Of a DNA stretch of 31,445 nt, positions 22,019 through 30,176 are shown one piece after another (the first letter of the stretch is position 1; every line of letters starts with the position of its first letter). Position numbers and translations under genes: made by a program. Origin of the DNA: a virus; IMG/VR virus record IMGVR_UViG_3300035034_000409, positions 1 to 31,445 of that record. One strand, given 5' to 3'. The notes under the pieces were generated by a model. The model saw nothing but the letters and a program-made list of their open reading frames with translations. It searched no databases and was not told where the DNA came from.

Positions 22019-22738
22019 AGTTTTTTCCTTGGCAATTAAATAGTTTTTAACCATGCCCGAACGGACGATATCTTCGTTTGTAAATTCAAGTATATTAAAG
22101 TCTCTTTTCATTGTCAATAGAATGTTGTAAAATTGTGTAAATCCAGACTTTTCGTGTCTACGATTAATAAGATCATTCTGTTTAATATCACCACAAAAGA
22201 TAATCTTGCTATGTTTACCCATCCTAGTCATAACTGTATCTAGTTCGTGAAAGGTTGCCGATTGGCACTCATCCATAATAATGATAGAACGATCAAATGT
22301 AAGTCCACGAAGGAATGACGTTGGCGCAAATTTGACTAAGCCTCTTTCTTTCATATTTACATAAGAATTTTTCCAAGGAAAGAGTTGGTCAAAAATCTCA
22401 ATATAAGGCTGTTCGTAGACTTCAATCTTTTCGTGCAATTCGCCCGGCAAGAATCCCAGATCGCGCGTAGGTACTGTAGAACGAATAAAAACTATATTAT
22501 CGTATGGCGTATCTTTAGATAATAAGTCTACCAATCCCATATACGCCGCCAAAAATGTTTTGCCGCTCCCTGCACTACCACATAAAAAATGGGAAGTCTC
22601 AGGCGAGTCTTCCCATATGTCGAATAGATTTTCTTGTGTATCAGTCATTGGACGTACTGCAACCAAATCTTTGAGATGAAATGTTTTCTTAATTTGTCCA
22701 CCATTTGAGTCTGAAGACCGTCTAGTTTTCTTGACCAT
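22004..22738 (-). CDS. phoH: PhoH-like P-loop ATPase
   Basis: 244 residues. Walker A CGSAGSGKT (about 53-61), Walker B SIIIMDECQSA (about 150-160) and FCGDIKQNDL are the PhoH signature; the family is linked to RNA metabolism and is common in marine phages, where its role is unproven. It is preceded by a late promoter and AGAGGAAG, so it is apparently a late gene. Its 3' end overlaps the convergent repeat-protein gene. Confidence 0.9.
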   Translation of the reverse strand: MVKKTRRSSDSNGGQIKKTFHLKDLVAVRPMTDTQENLFDIWEDSPETSHFLCGSAGSGKTFLAAYMGLVDLLSKDTPYDNIVFIRSTVPTRDLGFLPGELHEKIEVYEQPYIEIFDQLFPWKNSYVNMKERGLVKFAPTSFLRGLTFDRSIIIMDECQSATFHELDTVMTRMGKHSKIIFCGDIKQNDLINRRHEKSGFTQFYNILLTMKRDFNILEFTNEDIVRSGMVKNYLIAKEKTLKFE

Positions 22739-22769
22739 TAACTTCCTCTATTGTAAGTGTATCTGATAT

Positions 22770-22777
22770 TATTTATA
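22770..22777 (-). promoter_or_regulatory. Late promoter for the PhoH gene
   Basis: Minus strand TATAAATA, 31 bases before the ATG, overlapping the last codons of the upstream membrane gene. Confidence 0.65.
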
Positions 22778-22988
22778 GTTTCCTATTCACTGTATATTGG
22801 AATAGGAAAAGTAGCATTAAAGCTGGATATAATGCAAAAATAACTAATCGAAGGCTATATTTCTTTTTTTCAATATCATCTATATCTTCTTTAGTCATAA
22901 GTCCCGAAGACTGAGCTACATACAATACAGTCTCTACAAAGACTATACCCACCAATACATATATTAATAGTCCCATTGAAAGTGTCAT
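22773..22988 (-). CDS. Small two-span membrane protein, 71 residues
   Basis: Hydrophobic segments MGLLIYVLVGIVFVETVLYV and LRLVIFALYPALMLLFLFQY are separated by an acidic-basic loop (KEDIDDIEKKK). Start coupled to the AAA+ gene through TAATG. Size and topology would allow a holin or antiholin, but nothing specific supports it; the endolysin is 2 kb away on another transcript. Confidence 0.6.
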   Translation of the reverse strand: MTLSMGLLIYVLVGIVFVETVLYVAQSSGLMTKEDIDDIEKKKYSLRLVIFALYPALMLLFLFQYTVNRKL

Positions 22989-24028
22989 TATACTTGAAAT
23001 CCCATCTTGCGTTCGTGTTTATTATTATTCATATCACAGAAGACTTCTGCAATTGTGTATGTACTCTTATCATGTTCTGGCAATTCTCTATCAAACTTTT
23101 TAGCAAGCTTCTCAGCCTCTGAGTAAGACAATTCATCAAAATGCAACACATCGAAACATCGTCCAGCACGTAACAAAGCGGGATCAATATCGTTTGTATT
23201 CTCCAGATTTGTTGTAAAGATAATCTTTTTATTCTTTACCGATACAAGACCATCTGAAACATTAAGAAATCTATGCATCATGGTATTACCCTCTTTGCGA
23301 CTTTCAAGAAACGTATCACAGTCTTCCATAATCATAAACTTTTCAGAGCCTGTAAGAAAGTTTACAAAAATCTCATCATCGTTAAGAATAGCTGTATTGT
23401 ATGTCAGGATTGCCGAGCTTTTACTATAATCCAGCAAGCCTTTAATGAATGTTGTTTTACCAGTTCCGGGTGGTCCAATAAGAAGTAGAATACTAGAAGA
23501 GCTTGCCGTATATCTATCGTAATACTCCGTGAGTGTTTCATCCCCTAAGAATGGATACATTTCTGTAACAGGCTGTTTATCATGCTGGACTGGCAATGTT
23601 GTATATGCGCCCTTTTCATTATAATACCACTTCATATGAAAATGATACTCTGTCAGATACTCTTTACACTTTGCAATAATCTTATCATTCCACGCATCGT
23701 CTCCTATGACTTTAAACGAAATTGTATTGTCATTTACGTCATACTTAATAATATTAAGTCCAGACTTGTCGATAATCATACCACTGTAGCTATATATAAC
23801 AAAGGGTAAATAGTCTTTGGCAAGATCGTCTAACAATTCTTGCAGTTTAGCCTTATCATTAATAACAGTAAGGGATTTTGTAAGAACAGGAAGCTTCATA
23901 TCTACTCTATTCCTAATAACAGTCTCATATGTATGATCTCGCGCATCATCTACTACCAACGCAATGTTCGTGTTATTATCTTTCATAATAGCCGCCGCCT
24001 CTCTTGTAATTCTTCTGGTTTTATACAT
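22988..24028 (-). CDS. AAA+ ATPase, BCS1-like core
   Basis: 346 residues. Walker A GPPGTGKT (185-192), Walker B MIMEDCD (232-238), sensor TTNL (272-275) and DPALLRAGRCFDV (282-294) form a classic AAA+ module like that of BCS1/proteasome-type ATPases. The 180-residue N-terminal domain is not recognised and probably binds the substrate. Similar genes occur in T4-like marine phages with unknown targets. It overlaps the phosphoesterase gene by eight bases. Confidence 0.8.
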   Translation of the reverse strand: MYKTRRITREAAAIMKDNNTNIALVVDDARDHTYETVIRNRVDMKLPVLTKSLTVINDKAKLQELLDDLAKDYLPFVIYSYSGMIIDKSGLNIIKYDVNDNTISFKVIGDDAWNDKIIAKCKEYLTEYHFHMKWYYNEKGAYTTLPVQHDKQPVTEMYPFLGDETLTEYYDRYTASSSSILLLIGPPGTGKTTFIKGLLDYSKSSAILTYNTAILNDDEIFVNFLTGSEKFMIMEDCDTFLESRKEGNTMMHRFLNVSDGLVSVKNKKIIFTTNLENTNDIDPALLRAGRCFDVLHFDELSYSEAEKLAKKFDRELPEHDKSTYTIAEVFCDMNNNKHERKMGFQV

Positions 24029-24548
24029 TTTCTGCCATAATCCTATCTAATGATACAGGAAAATAGTCTGTATTCTCCAATGAAACATTTACATATCGCG
24101 CATCGTCAAGTGTCTTAGAGTGTACGTGACCGTGGATATTTTTATCAAAACGCTCTTCAAGTTGTGATGAGTGTATGGGAATATGTGAAACAATGACTCG
24201 TTCTTTAAACAACTCTTCATATGCCAAAATTTTATCAAAGTGGTCTTCGAAGCCCAGCCGCTTTGCGTTTGTGTCATGATTGCCTAGAATAAGTCTTTTC
24301 TTTCCTTTAAACCTATCAAGAATGGTGTAATCAAACTTAAATGATGGGTCATCACCGGGTGCTAACCATACGTCACCTAAAAACCATACAATATCATTAT
24401 CCTTCACCAGACTGTTATGATTGTCGATGATCGTTTCGTTATGCTCTTCAATAGTCTCAAATGGACGATGCATAAAGCCTTCTTCAGACTTGTTAATCAG
24501 CTTCTTATGGAAAAGATGGTGATCGCTTGCAAAATATATATTTCTCAT
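24021..24548 (-). CDS. Calcineurin-like metallophosphoesterase
   Basis: 175 residues with all motifs of the superfamily: FASDHHLFH (Asp9, His11), FLGDVW (Asp59), LGNHD (Asn90-His91), VSHIPIH and HGHVHS (His141, His143). Proteins of this short, single-domain type include YfcE-like phosphodiesterases. The substrate is unknown. It is first in a leftward set with the AAA+ ATPase and a membrane protein. Confidence 0.85.
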   Translation of the reverse strand: MRNIYFASDHHLFHKKLINKSEEGFMHRPFETIEEHNETIIDNHNSLVKDNDIVWFLGDVWLAPGDDPSFKFDYTILDRFKGKKRLILGNHDTNAKRLGFEDHFDKILAYEELFKERVIVSHIPIHSSQLEERFDKNIHGHVHSKTLDDARYVNVSLENTDYFPVSLDRIMAENV

Positions 24549-24567
24549 TGTGTATCTTTCTTTATTT

Positions 24568-24575
24568 TATAAATA
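24568..24575 (+). promoter_or_regulatory. Late promoter for the gene at 24617
   Basis: TATAAATA, 42 bases before the ATG, on the + strand, in the same intergenic gap as the divergent leftward promoter. Confidence 0.65.
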
Positions 24576-24583
24576 TATTATAT

Positions 24584-24611
24584 CTTATAATTAATAGTCT
24601 GTGTCTGTCAA
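24584..24611 (-). promoter_or_regulatory. Host-type promoter for the phosphoesterase/AAA+ set
   Basis: Minus strand TTGACA, 16 bases, TATAAG. The divergent early and late promoters in one 70-base gap indicate separate timing for the two directions. Confidence 0.6.
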
Positions 24612-24616
24612 GTAAA

Positions 24617-25030
24617 ATGAAAATAGTATCCTTTAGAGAATTTTTAGTCGGTTGTGATGCCAATAAAGAAGTATCAAAATCAGACTTATCGAAACTTGAA
24701 AAATACCTAGATCAAGTCTGGGGTATGCTGGGTGTTGATGTTGAATTTTCAAGACACTTTCTTGATAGAATTAATGACACTAGAAACAATAGACAAATTA
24801 CGGTATGTGAAGTTCAGAAACTGTTTCTCGACACTTATAAAAAATATGGTCCTGCTATTAAAAAGATGAAAAATCTTGAAGCAGTCTTAACAGACTTGAA
24901 GACTGATGTAAATGTTCCCTTTGCTTTAAAACTTGACCGCAGGGGCGATCTTGAATTAGTAGCCAAGACTGTTATGCGTAAAAAGTCTTTTGTGCCTAAT
25001 AGCAAAGATGAAAAACACTTTAAAGTCTAA
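24617..25030 (+). CDS. Late protein with capsid-targeting-like N terminus
   Basis: 137 residues from MKIVSFREFLVGCDANKE; a longer frame begins upstream but would bypass the late promoter. The F-R-E-F-L segment resembles those at the starts of the two genes at 1-1010 and T4 internal proteins. The body is mixed helical (LEKYLDQVWGMLGVDVEF, then SRHFLDRINDTRNN), with a basic C terminus. HFLDRIND recalls RNA-interfering or nuclease-like small folds, but this is weak. Probably packaged or head-associated, inferred from motif and late promoter only. It converges on the next gene with a four-base overlap. Confidence 0.55.
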   Translation: MKIVSFREFLVGCDANKEVSKSDLSKLEKYLDQVWGMLGVDVEFSRHFLDRINDTRNNRQITVCEVQKLFLDTYKKYGPAIKKMKNLEAVLTDLKTDVNVPFALKLDRRGDLELVAKTVMRKKSFVPNSKDEKHFKV

Positions 25031-25368
25031 TCCAGACTTTCGCATTTGTCTTTAATTTCCTGTCTAATCATTTTAGCCACGTTTTTACGCTGATTAGCCA
25101 ACATATCTCCACGATTTTTAAGACCACTTTTCTTTGATATAAGCTTACATAGCGAATTAAGTTTTTGTGAACCATGCTCAAATATAATTGCCGTGATACC
25201 GAGTATAAAAGCACTTACTGCAAAAACACCTACCAGTAGAATATGAAAGACTGCAATAAGATCGGCTTTCCATTTTAAGCCTAACCATAACCAGAATCTT
25301 TGTCTATTCCCTAATTTTCTTTTTATATAGAAAAAATAGTAAGTACCTACGAATATTCGTTTAAGCAT
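25027..25368 (-). CDS. Membrane protein, 113 residues
   Basis: Basic, aromatic N terminus (KRIFVGTYYFFYIKRKLGN), one strong hydrophobic segment (FHILLVGVFAVSAFILGITA) and a long, highly basic cytoplasmic tail (SKKSGLKNRGDML...RKNVAKMIRQEI). It may anchor something to the inner membrane. Not recognised. Confidence 0.6.
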   Translation of the reverse strand: MLKRIFVGTYYFFYIKRKLGNRQRFWLWLGLKWKADLIAVFHILLVGVFAVSAFILGITAIIFEHGSQKLNSLCKLISKKSGLKNRGDMLANQRKNVAKMIRQEIKDKCESLD

Positions 25369-25371
25369 ATT

Positions 25372-25647
25372 TTATCCTTCAATGACTATGTAATTAGAAT
25401 ACGTACATTCTACGACCCATTTCAGGGCATTGCCATCTTGCGCGTTAATAACAATCAAATCGCCTTTACTAAACATACCAGCGGTGTTTGTAAAATATGC
25501 AGGCTCGCATACCTTAGCGAGTGTATCACATTCTGTTACATAGTGCCAGTGTGTAAAATTATTACTATAAGACAAGACAGTCAAGTTCTCTATCTGAAAA
25601 CCTTTTTTAGCTTCTTCACATTTATCAAACGCCGTTGTTAGCGTCAT
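25372..25647 (-). CDS. Hypothetical protein, 91 residues
   Basis: ATG start MTLTTAFDKCEEAKKG with GAAGGTGG upstream; a GTG two codons earlier is an alternative. Beta-rich (FSKGDLIVINAQDGNALKWV). Overlaps the upstream 56-residue gene by 23 bases. Not recognised. Confidence 0.55.
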   Translation of the reverse strand: MTLTTAFDKCEEAKKGFQIENLTVLSYSNNFTHWHYVTECDTLAKVCEPAYFTNTAGMFSKGDLIVINAQDGNALKWVVECTYSNYIVIEG

Positions 25648-25795
25648 ATCCACCTTCTAATAATGTTTTTGCAAGCCTTTTAAAGCCTGATACACTTGCC
25701 GCCTGTGAATTAAGTTTAAAATAGTTCCCATCGACATATACAGTATGGTACAACTTTGCGGCAAGCTTGTCAATATCTTTTTGTGTTATATTCAT
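25625..25795 (-). CDS. Small hypothetical protein, 56 residues
   Basis: MNITQKDIDKLAAKLYHTVY and 36 more residues. Its ATG overlaps the stop of the CCA-adding enzyme gene (ATGA), and its end overlaps the next start. Coding-like composition and perfect packing between two genes support it; function unknown. Confidence 0.65.
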   Translation of the reverse strand: MNITQKDIDKLAAKLYHTVYVDGNYFKLNSQAASVSGFKRLAKTLLEGGYDANNGV

Positions 25796-26958
25796 TTTAC
25801 ATCAATTCTTTCTAATAATTGTTTTTTGGTGAATGTATATCTACTCGTTTTCCATAGATATTTTAGGTGTTTAAGCGCGTTTCCTAATTCTTGACCCTCT
25901 ACATATCCAATTTCTTTTAAGTCTAAGCCTGAAATCGGAAAAGGCTTCATAGTAGACTGAATATGGTCCATATGTTCGACCAGATGTTTGTTATGAAAAT
26001 ACTCACACGCCGCTTCGATAATATCAACATGCATTCCCTCGTAGACTAAGTCTGTGACAACACTACTATTAAAAGAGTCTTGCGTATAGTCTTGTGTCAG
26101 ATAAAGAAAGTCTAACCCAAACTCTTTCTCATGATTTGACAGTTTATAAGCCTTACAGAATTTTGTATAGTTGCGCGAGTTGCCATACAAGCACGCCATG
26201 ACAATTGACGGATATGCTTCTATAGTATGTGTAGATAGGTTTAAGATACGGCTATTTTTTAAAACTGGTAAACCAAGTGTGTAAGATATATCCAATTCTT
26301 GACATATTGCCAGAAAACATGATGCATTCTCTGGATTATCCTCAAAGACTTTAGTAAATTCTTGCCAGACTCTTTCTACAGATACTTCGGCAATTAATGA
26401 GGCATATTTCTTAACAGCCTTCATAGAGGCTTTATCATACTCTCCACCAGAAAACTTACATAGCATACGCACGTAGCGCAAAAGACGTAAAGAGTCTTCT
26501 CTAATTCTGCGCTCAGGATCGCCAACAAAGACCACTTTTTTATCTCTAAGGTCTTTCAAGCCTTCATAGGGATCAATCAACTCTCCGAGGTGTGACATAT
26601 ACATTGCATTGAAAGTAAAGTCTCTACGCGAAGCGTCTACATATACATTATTGGTATATTTAACTTCAGCGTGACGACCATCGCAATTTTCATCATATCG
26701 AAAAGTTGTAATCTCATAAGACGCTGGAAAATCATAGTGATAAAGAGTAACCGTACCATGCTCTATACCAGTCTCTATGACATTCCACTCAGTATCTTTA
26801 AAGAGTGCAAGTGTCTCTTCAGGTGTAGCATCGGTTGCAAAGTCGTAATCTTTTGGTTTGGTATTATTACACATATCGCGTACTGCGCCACCACACAACA
26901 AAAGTTGGTAATCAGCCTTGTTATAGACTTCATATAGAGTCGTAAAAGCTTTGTTCAT
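25792..26958 (-). CDS. cca: CCA-adding tRNA nucleotidyltransferase
   Basis: 388 residues, class II nucleotidyltransferase that builds or repairs the CCA end of tRNAs. LLCGGAVRDMC (20-30), KDYDFATDAT with the two catalytic Asp (37, 39), DASRRDFTFNAMYMS (about 107-121), and DPYEGLKDLRDKKVVFVGD followed by RIREDSLRLLRYVRM are all present. Rare in phages. Two RNAs in this window already carry CCA in their genes, so the likely role is repair of ends under attack, or CCA addition to tRNAs outside the window. Confidence 0.93.
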   Translation of the reverse strand: MNKAFTTLYEVYNKADYQLLLCGGAVRDMCNNTKPKDYDFATDATPEETLALFKDTEWNVIETGIEHGTVTLYHYDFPASYEITTFRYDENCDGRHAEVKYTNNVYVDASRRDFTFNAMYMSHLGELIDPYEGLKDLRDKKVVFVGDPERRIREDSLRLLRYVRMLCKFSGGEYDKASMKAVKKYASLIAEVSVERVWQEFTKVFEDNPENASCFLAICQELDISYTLGLPVLKNSRILNLSTHTIEAYPSIVMACLYGNSRNYTKFCKAYKLSNHEKEFGLDFLYLTQDYTQDSFNSSVVTDLVYEGMHVDIIEAACEYFHNKHLVEHMDHIQSTMKPFPISGLDLKEIGYVEGQELGNALKHLKYLWKTSRYTFTKKQLLERIDVK

Positions 26959-26973
26959 AATGTAATCTCTTTC

Positions 26974-27423
26974 TTATGGATATAGATTAAAACTATCTAG
27001 TGCTGAAGTGAAAATAGTATCGTTTCTATCTTCGGCAAAAACCCACATACAGGTTATTAAGGGAATTAAATGTGTTACTTGACCATCGCGGACTGGATAA
27101 GTATCGTCTACGATAATACCACTATTTTTTTGAAAGAACAAGAACCTTTCGTTTAAATTTAAAATAGTTTTTTCATCTATACCATCGAGAATAATCGTTG
27201 TTCCGAAAGTTCTTGCTTCAGACTCATTTAACCATTCATTATACTGATATAGTGTATCTACGTGTTCGACACTGTCATTAATTTCCTGAATAGAATTAAG
27301 TCTATCCATAGTCGCCGTAAAATCATTAGCCGCGTGACAGCACTGCGCCGCAAGCTTTCCAGCATTCATAGAAGCTAAATCACTTCGCGCAAGGATATAT
27401 AAGACTGGTTGTGTATCCATCAT
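26974..27423 (-). CDS. Peptidyl-tRNA hydrolase 2 (Pth2)-like protein
   Basis: 149 residues. LYILARSDLASMNAGKLAAQ followed by CCHAANDF matches the Pth2 (PTH2 superfamily) N-terminal motif (RxDL..GK.AAQC.HA), and TTIILDGIDEKTILNLNERF fits the second strand-helix. Pth2 removes peptides from dropped-off peptidyl-tRNA, mainly in archaea and eukaryotes; bacteria normally use Pth1. The later part is looser than in standard Pth2, so activity is likely but not certain. The ATG overlaps the GroES stop (ATGA). Confidence 0.78.
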   Translation of the reverse strand: MMDTQPVLYILARSDLASMNAGKLAAQCCHAANDFTATMDRLNSIQEINDSVEHVDTLYQYNEWLNESEARTFGTTIILDGIDEKTILNLNERFLFFQKNSGIIVDDTYPVRDGQVTHLIPLITCMWVFAEDRNDTIFTSALDSFNLYP

Positions 27424-27704
27424 TCAAAAACTCCTATAACGCAAGTCTCTTTTGTAATGGCATATTCTTCTTCTGAATTGAAGTCTTCGTGTTTAAGTGG
27501 CTTAAACTCTCCATTTTCAACTAGAATATAGTCGCCTACCTTACAATGTTCTACAAGACTGCCTACAGCCAGCACAAGCATCTTTTGGCTTCGTGTCTTT
27601 TTTTGATTTGGCAGTAGAATACCGCCTTTGCTAGTCTCTGTAACAGGCGCAAGTTTAACTAAAATATGGTTCGTCACAGGCTTGAAATAGTCTTCAGCTT
27701 TCAT
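27420..27704 (-). CDS. GroES-like co-chaperonin
   Basis: 94 residues. FKPVTNHILVKLAPVTETSK, GGILLP, VLAVGSLV and the end ETCVIGVFE are the cpn10 pattern. In T4, gp31 replaces GroES so that GroEL can fold the large gp23; this protein is closer in sequence to true GroES and probably does the same job. The mobile-loop segment is present (TSKGGILLPNQKKTRS). Confidence 0.88.
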   Translation of the reverse strand: MKAEDYFKPVTNHILVKLAPVTETSKGGILLPNQKKTRSQKMLVLAVGSLVEHCKVGDYILVENGEFKPLKHEDFNSEEEYAITKETCVIGVFE

Positions 27705-27725
27705 TTCTTATCTTTCTCGTATAGG

Positions 27726-27791
27726 TGGAGCGTCATAAGAGATTCGAACTCTTACTTATTGAGTGGAAGTCAAACAAAACACTTATAACGC
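27726..27791 (-). tRNA. tRNA-Gly(UCC)-like RNA lacking a D arm
   Basis: 66 nt with encoded CCA. Acceptor GCGTTAT/ATGACGC (one T-G wobble), discriminator T as usual for tRNA-Gly, anticodon loop CTTCCAC (anticodon TCC, T33 and A37 present) on a 4-bp stem, 5-base variable region, T arm AAGAG-TTCGAAT-CTCTT. Between acceptor and anticodon stem there are only 11 bases (AAGTGTTTTGT), with no D stem and no GG. It is either a decaying tRNA or a deliberately D-armless one. It starts six bases after the stop at 27798. Confidence 0.75.
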
Positions 27792-27797
27792 ATTAAT

Positions 27798-27962
27798 TTA
27801 TGAGGGTGTAAAGTCTTTTTTGATAGAGGATACAAAAACATCTGCAAAGGTGCTAGATGGTTTAGGTGTAGGTTGTGTATGATACGTAAGTTCACCAGTC
27901 TTTAAATCCTGTGAAACAATCGGTTGTCCGATCATAAAGTCTAATTCTTTTCCTGTAAACAT
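27798..27962 (-). CDS. Small hypothetical protein, 54 residues
   Basis: MFTGKELDFMIGQPIVSQDL and 34 more residues, ending DFTPS. AGGAG eight bases before the ATG and a TATAAATA further up make this a convincing late gene despite its size. Function unknown. It probably shares a transcript with the tRNA and GroES. Confidence 0.65.
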   Translation of the reverse strand: MFTGKELDFMIGQPIVSQDLKTGELTYHTQPTPKPSSTFADVFVSSIKKDFTPS

Positions 27963-27980
27963 ATCATATCTCCTATCATA

Positions 27981-28514
27981 CTATTTATACCATTCAGGCA
28001 CGCACCCAGACTTCCATTTTGAAATATCACGCTTATAGACCATATAATAATTTCTATAGGCTGTAACAGTATCTGAGTCTTTAACATCATCAGGCATGGC
28101 TTGTGGTGGAAACTTAAATTGAGTTTTTGGTATATTAGTAGGCACAATCTCCAATAAAGATACCATTTTAGTACATGCGTGAATTTTACCGTATCGTTTA
28201 GTGTATTCTGCCATTAAGCATAAGAAATGCCGATACAACCATACGTAATGTGTCTCAGACTCTCTAACCCATACTGCCGATGGATGATTAATGTGTGTAG
28301 CCTTGTATAGATTATTTTCAAAGTCTACGTTTGGGTGTTTCCAGCGTTTGATACGTCTATTAGATTCTGTCAATTCTGTATATTGTTCACCATCTAAGAC
28401 TCTATGTGCAGTGCTTAGTAGTTGCGCCGCTTCAAGAATCATCTTTACACAGTGTTTATCACAGTGATACTCAGCCGCAAGTTTTGGTGAGTGTGAAAGA
28501 TAGAATATATTCAT
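27981..28514 (-). CDS. Pyr_excise-family protein (DenV-like fold)
   Basis: 177 residues. MNIFYLSHSPKLAAEYHCDK followed by HCVKMILEAAQLLSTAHR and the central ATHINHPSAVWVRES match a widespread phage family related to pyrimidine dimer DNA glycosylases such as T4 endonuclease V. The family has different catalytic residues from DenV in many phages, so a repair role is only suggested. It has GGGGAATAG before the ATG. Confidence 0.7.
   Translation of the reverse strand: MNIFYLSHSPKLAAEYHCDKHCVKMILEAAQLLSTAHRVLDGEQYTELTESNRRIKRWKHPNVDFENNLYKATHINHPSAVWVRESETHYVWLYRHFLCLMAEYTKRYGKIHACTKMVSLLEIVPTNIPKTQFKFPPQAMPDDVKDSDTVTAYRNYYMVYKRDISKWKSGCVPEWYK
27982..27989 (-). promoter_or_regulatory. Late promoter before the 54-residue gene
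   Basis: Minus strand TATAAATA, inside the final codons of the upstream gene (Tyr-Lys-stop), 20 bases before the next ATG. Confidence 0.5.
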
Positions 28515-28517
28515 TTT

Positions 28518-28775
28518 CTATTCCCCAACCTTTTCGATACAGAAGCGAATTAAATCGTTTGACTCATTCTCCCAATGTTGAACACAGTCAATATGCTCTT
28601 TAAACTCATTCTTAGCATAATACTTATCAATCATGGTCCAAACTTCACCAACGGTTGCCAACTCTCTGATAGTCTTTGTAATGCTTTGATGGGCTTTGTT
28701 CCACGCATAGTTTGTGGCTTCAAAGATTAATTTGTCATTCTTATATACTGTAGTCTTAAATTCTTTACGTTTCAT
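28518..28775 (-). CDS. Hypothetical protein, 85 residues
   Basis: Helical, with Trp and His residues (KAHQSITKTIRELATVGEVW). AAGAGAGAGAC leader, promoter at 28809-28836. No family recognised. First of the leftward set that ends at the Pth2-like gene. Confidence 0.6.
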   Translation of the reverse strand: MKRKEFKTTVYKNDKLIFEATNYAWNKAHQSITKTIRELATVGEVWTMIDKYYAKNEFKEHIDCVQHWENESNDLIRFCIEKVGE

Positions 28776-28808
28776 AATATATGTCTCTCTCTTTGTGTCT
28801 ACTCATAC

Positions 28809-28836
28809 ATAATAGCACATCTACAGACTCTGTCAA
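28809..28836 (-). promoter_or_regulatory. Host-type promoter for the 28775-to-25027 gene set
   Basis: Minus strand TTGACA, 16 bases, TATTAT with GTGC before the -10. It lies at the stop of the methyltransferase gene. Likely drives the Pyr_excise-like protein, tRNA, GroES, Pth2-like and CCA genes. Confidence 0.7.
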
Positions 28837-30110
28837 TGACTTTTTTTATAGGTAAAGACACTAATTGCAATATTTGTACCAGACTCACGAAAACTTCCAC
28901 ACGGTAAGTCTGTCCAAGTATTATAGCCTTTGTCTAAGTCTGATAATAGATTATGATCGTATCGCGCGGTACTCGGTAAGACCGCCACGAGTGTTCCCTC
29001 ATCTTTAAGAAACTTCAAAGCATGGCGAATATGTTTTTCATAGTGTTTACCATAAAAAGGAGGGTTCATAATAATTTTATCGTATGCTTCTTTAGGCGGG
29101 ATATCAAGAAAGTTGTCTATAATGACTGTATGCCCCTTTGCGCGAGCCTCAGACACACGCCCTGCGTCATACTCAATTCCCAAAACATTAAGAGACTTAT
29201 TAAGTCTTTTCATACCATCAAGAAATCTACCACACCCACACGAAGGTTCTAATACATGATCGCCATCCTGAAAATATACATTCTCTAAAATCTTATCAAC
29301 AATCTTTACAGGTGTTGCATAATACTGCAAGTCTTTAGCCACCGCTGAGCTTGTTTGCTTATGTTCAGTCTCTGTGTGACAATCTGCCAAAACATCGCCG
29401 TAATATTGGTGTAAGGCTTTATTAATATCCCTCAGCGTTTCGGTATCAAAATACATATGCGCATTGCCATTCTTATATCTCTTTAGCCAAATGCCACGCG
29501 AGTCTTTGAGATATTCACTATCCTTCAGTAATTCTGATACATCCTGATATGAAGCCATAGGCTTCCCTTGATAGGCAGCAAGAGCATTCAAAATATCCAT
29601 AACAGACTCTCTACCCCAGCCATAACTATTGACACTAGATAGAATAACTCTTTTTGGTAGTCCTTTTACGCCAATCTTAACCTTTTCATGAGACTTATAC
29701 GCTGGGTCAAGTTTTGTAAAGACTTCAGCCAAGCCACGAAGAATATTTTCAAATGGATTCTGCCAATAGTCTTCAAAGGTTGCTGTAATATTCTCATATG
29801 TAAACTCTGGCGGGTTTTCCAATGCGCGGCGAAACATTGCTTTGTCTGTAGCGGGAGCAATAGTCTCAATATTTAATTTCTGATACATATATTGCCACGA
29901 AGACTTTAGCAAAGAGTCTTTCAAGTCTTTGATATAGACTCTACCGAAGTCTAAGTGTGTATTACCAAACGTGCCGTATAATGTAGCCTTGCTTTGTAAA
30001 TTGGTGCAATGGTTTTCAAATTCCTGTAAAGACTTTTCAAGACTATTATACTGTGTTGTGTAGTCTTCAAGAATTTTGTCAATTTTTACTGATATTGTAA
30101 GTTCGTTCAT
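28833..30110 (-). CDS. DUF4942-type DNA methyltransferase
   Basis: 425 residues. The N-terminal 240 residues match the DUF4942 pattern (KGLPKRVILSSVNSYGWGRE, GIWLKRYKNGNAHMYF). The C-terminal methyltransferase has VLEPSCGCGRFLDGM (SAM binding) and IIMNPPFYGKHYEKHI (N/D-PP-F catalytic motif), typical of adenine N6-methyltransferases. The fusion is common in phages and mobile elements. Own promoter at 30145-30175, just after the second copy of the 76-base repeat. Confidence 0.85.
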   Translation of the reverse strand: MNELTISVKIDKILEDYTTQYNSLEKSLQEFENHCTNLQSKATLYGTFGNTHLDFGRVYIKDLKDSLLKSSWQYMYQKLNIETIAPATDKAMFRRALENPPEFTYENITATFEDYWQNPFENILRGLAEVFTKLDPAYKSHEKVKIGVKGLPKRVILSSVNSYGWGRESVMDILNALAAYQGKPMASYQDVSELLKDSEYLKDSRGIWLKRYKNGNAHMYFDTETLRDINKALHQYYGDVLADCHTETEHKQTSSAVAKDLQYYATPVKIVDKILENVYFQDGDHVLEPSCGCGRFLDGMKRLNKSLNVLGIEYDAGRVSEARAKGHTVIIDNFLDIPPKEAYDKIIMNPPFYGKHYEKHIRHALKFLKDEGTLVAVLPSTARYDHNLLSDLDKGYNTWTDLPCGSFRESGTNIAISVFTYKKSH

Positions 30111-30144
30111 GGTGTGATATCTTTCGCTAGATTAAAAGTCTTAC

Positions 30145-30175
30145 ATTATACTATCATATTATATAAGTTTGTCAA
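30145..30175 (-). promoter_or_regulatory. Promoter for the DUF4942 methyltransferase
   Basis: Minus strand TTGACA and TATAAT, both perfect, but 19 bases apart, which would need help or a shifted -10. The 76-base repeat ends just before the -35, so it may supply an upstream element. Confidence 0.55.
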
Positions 30176-30176
30176 G

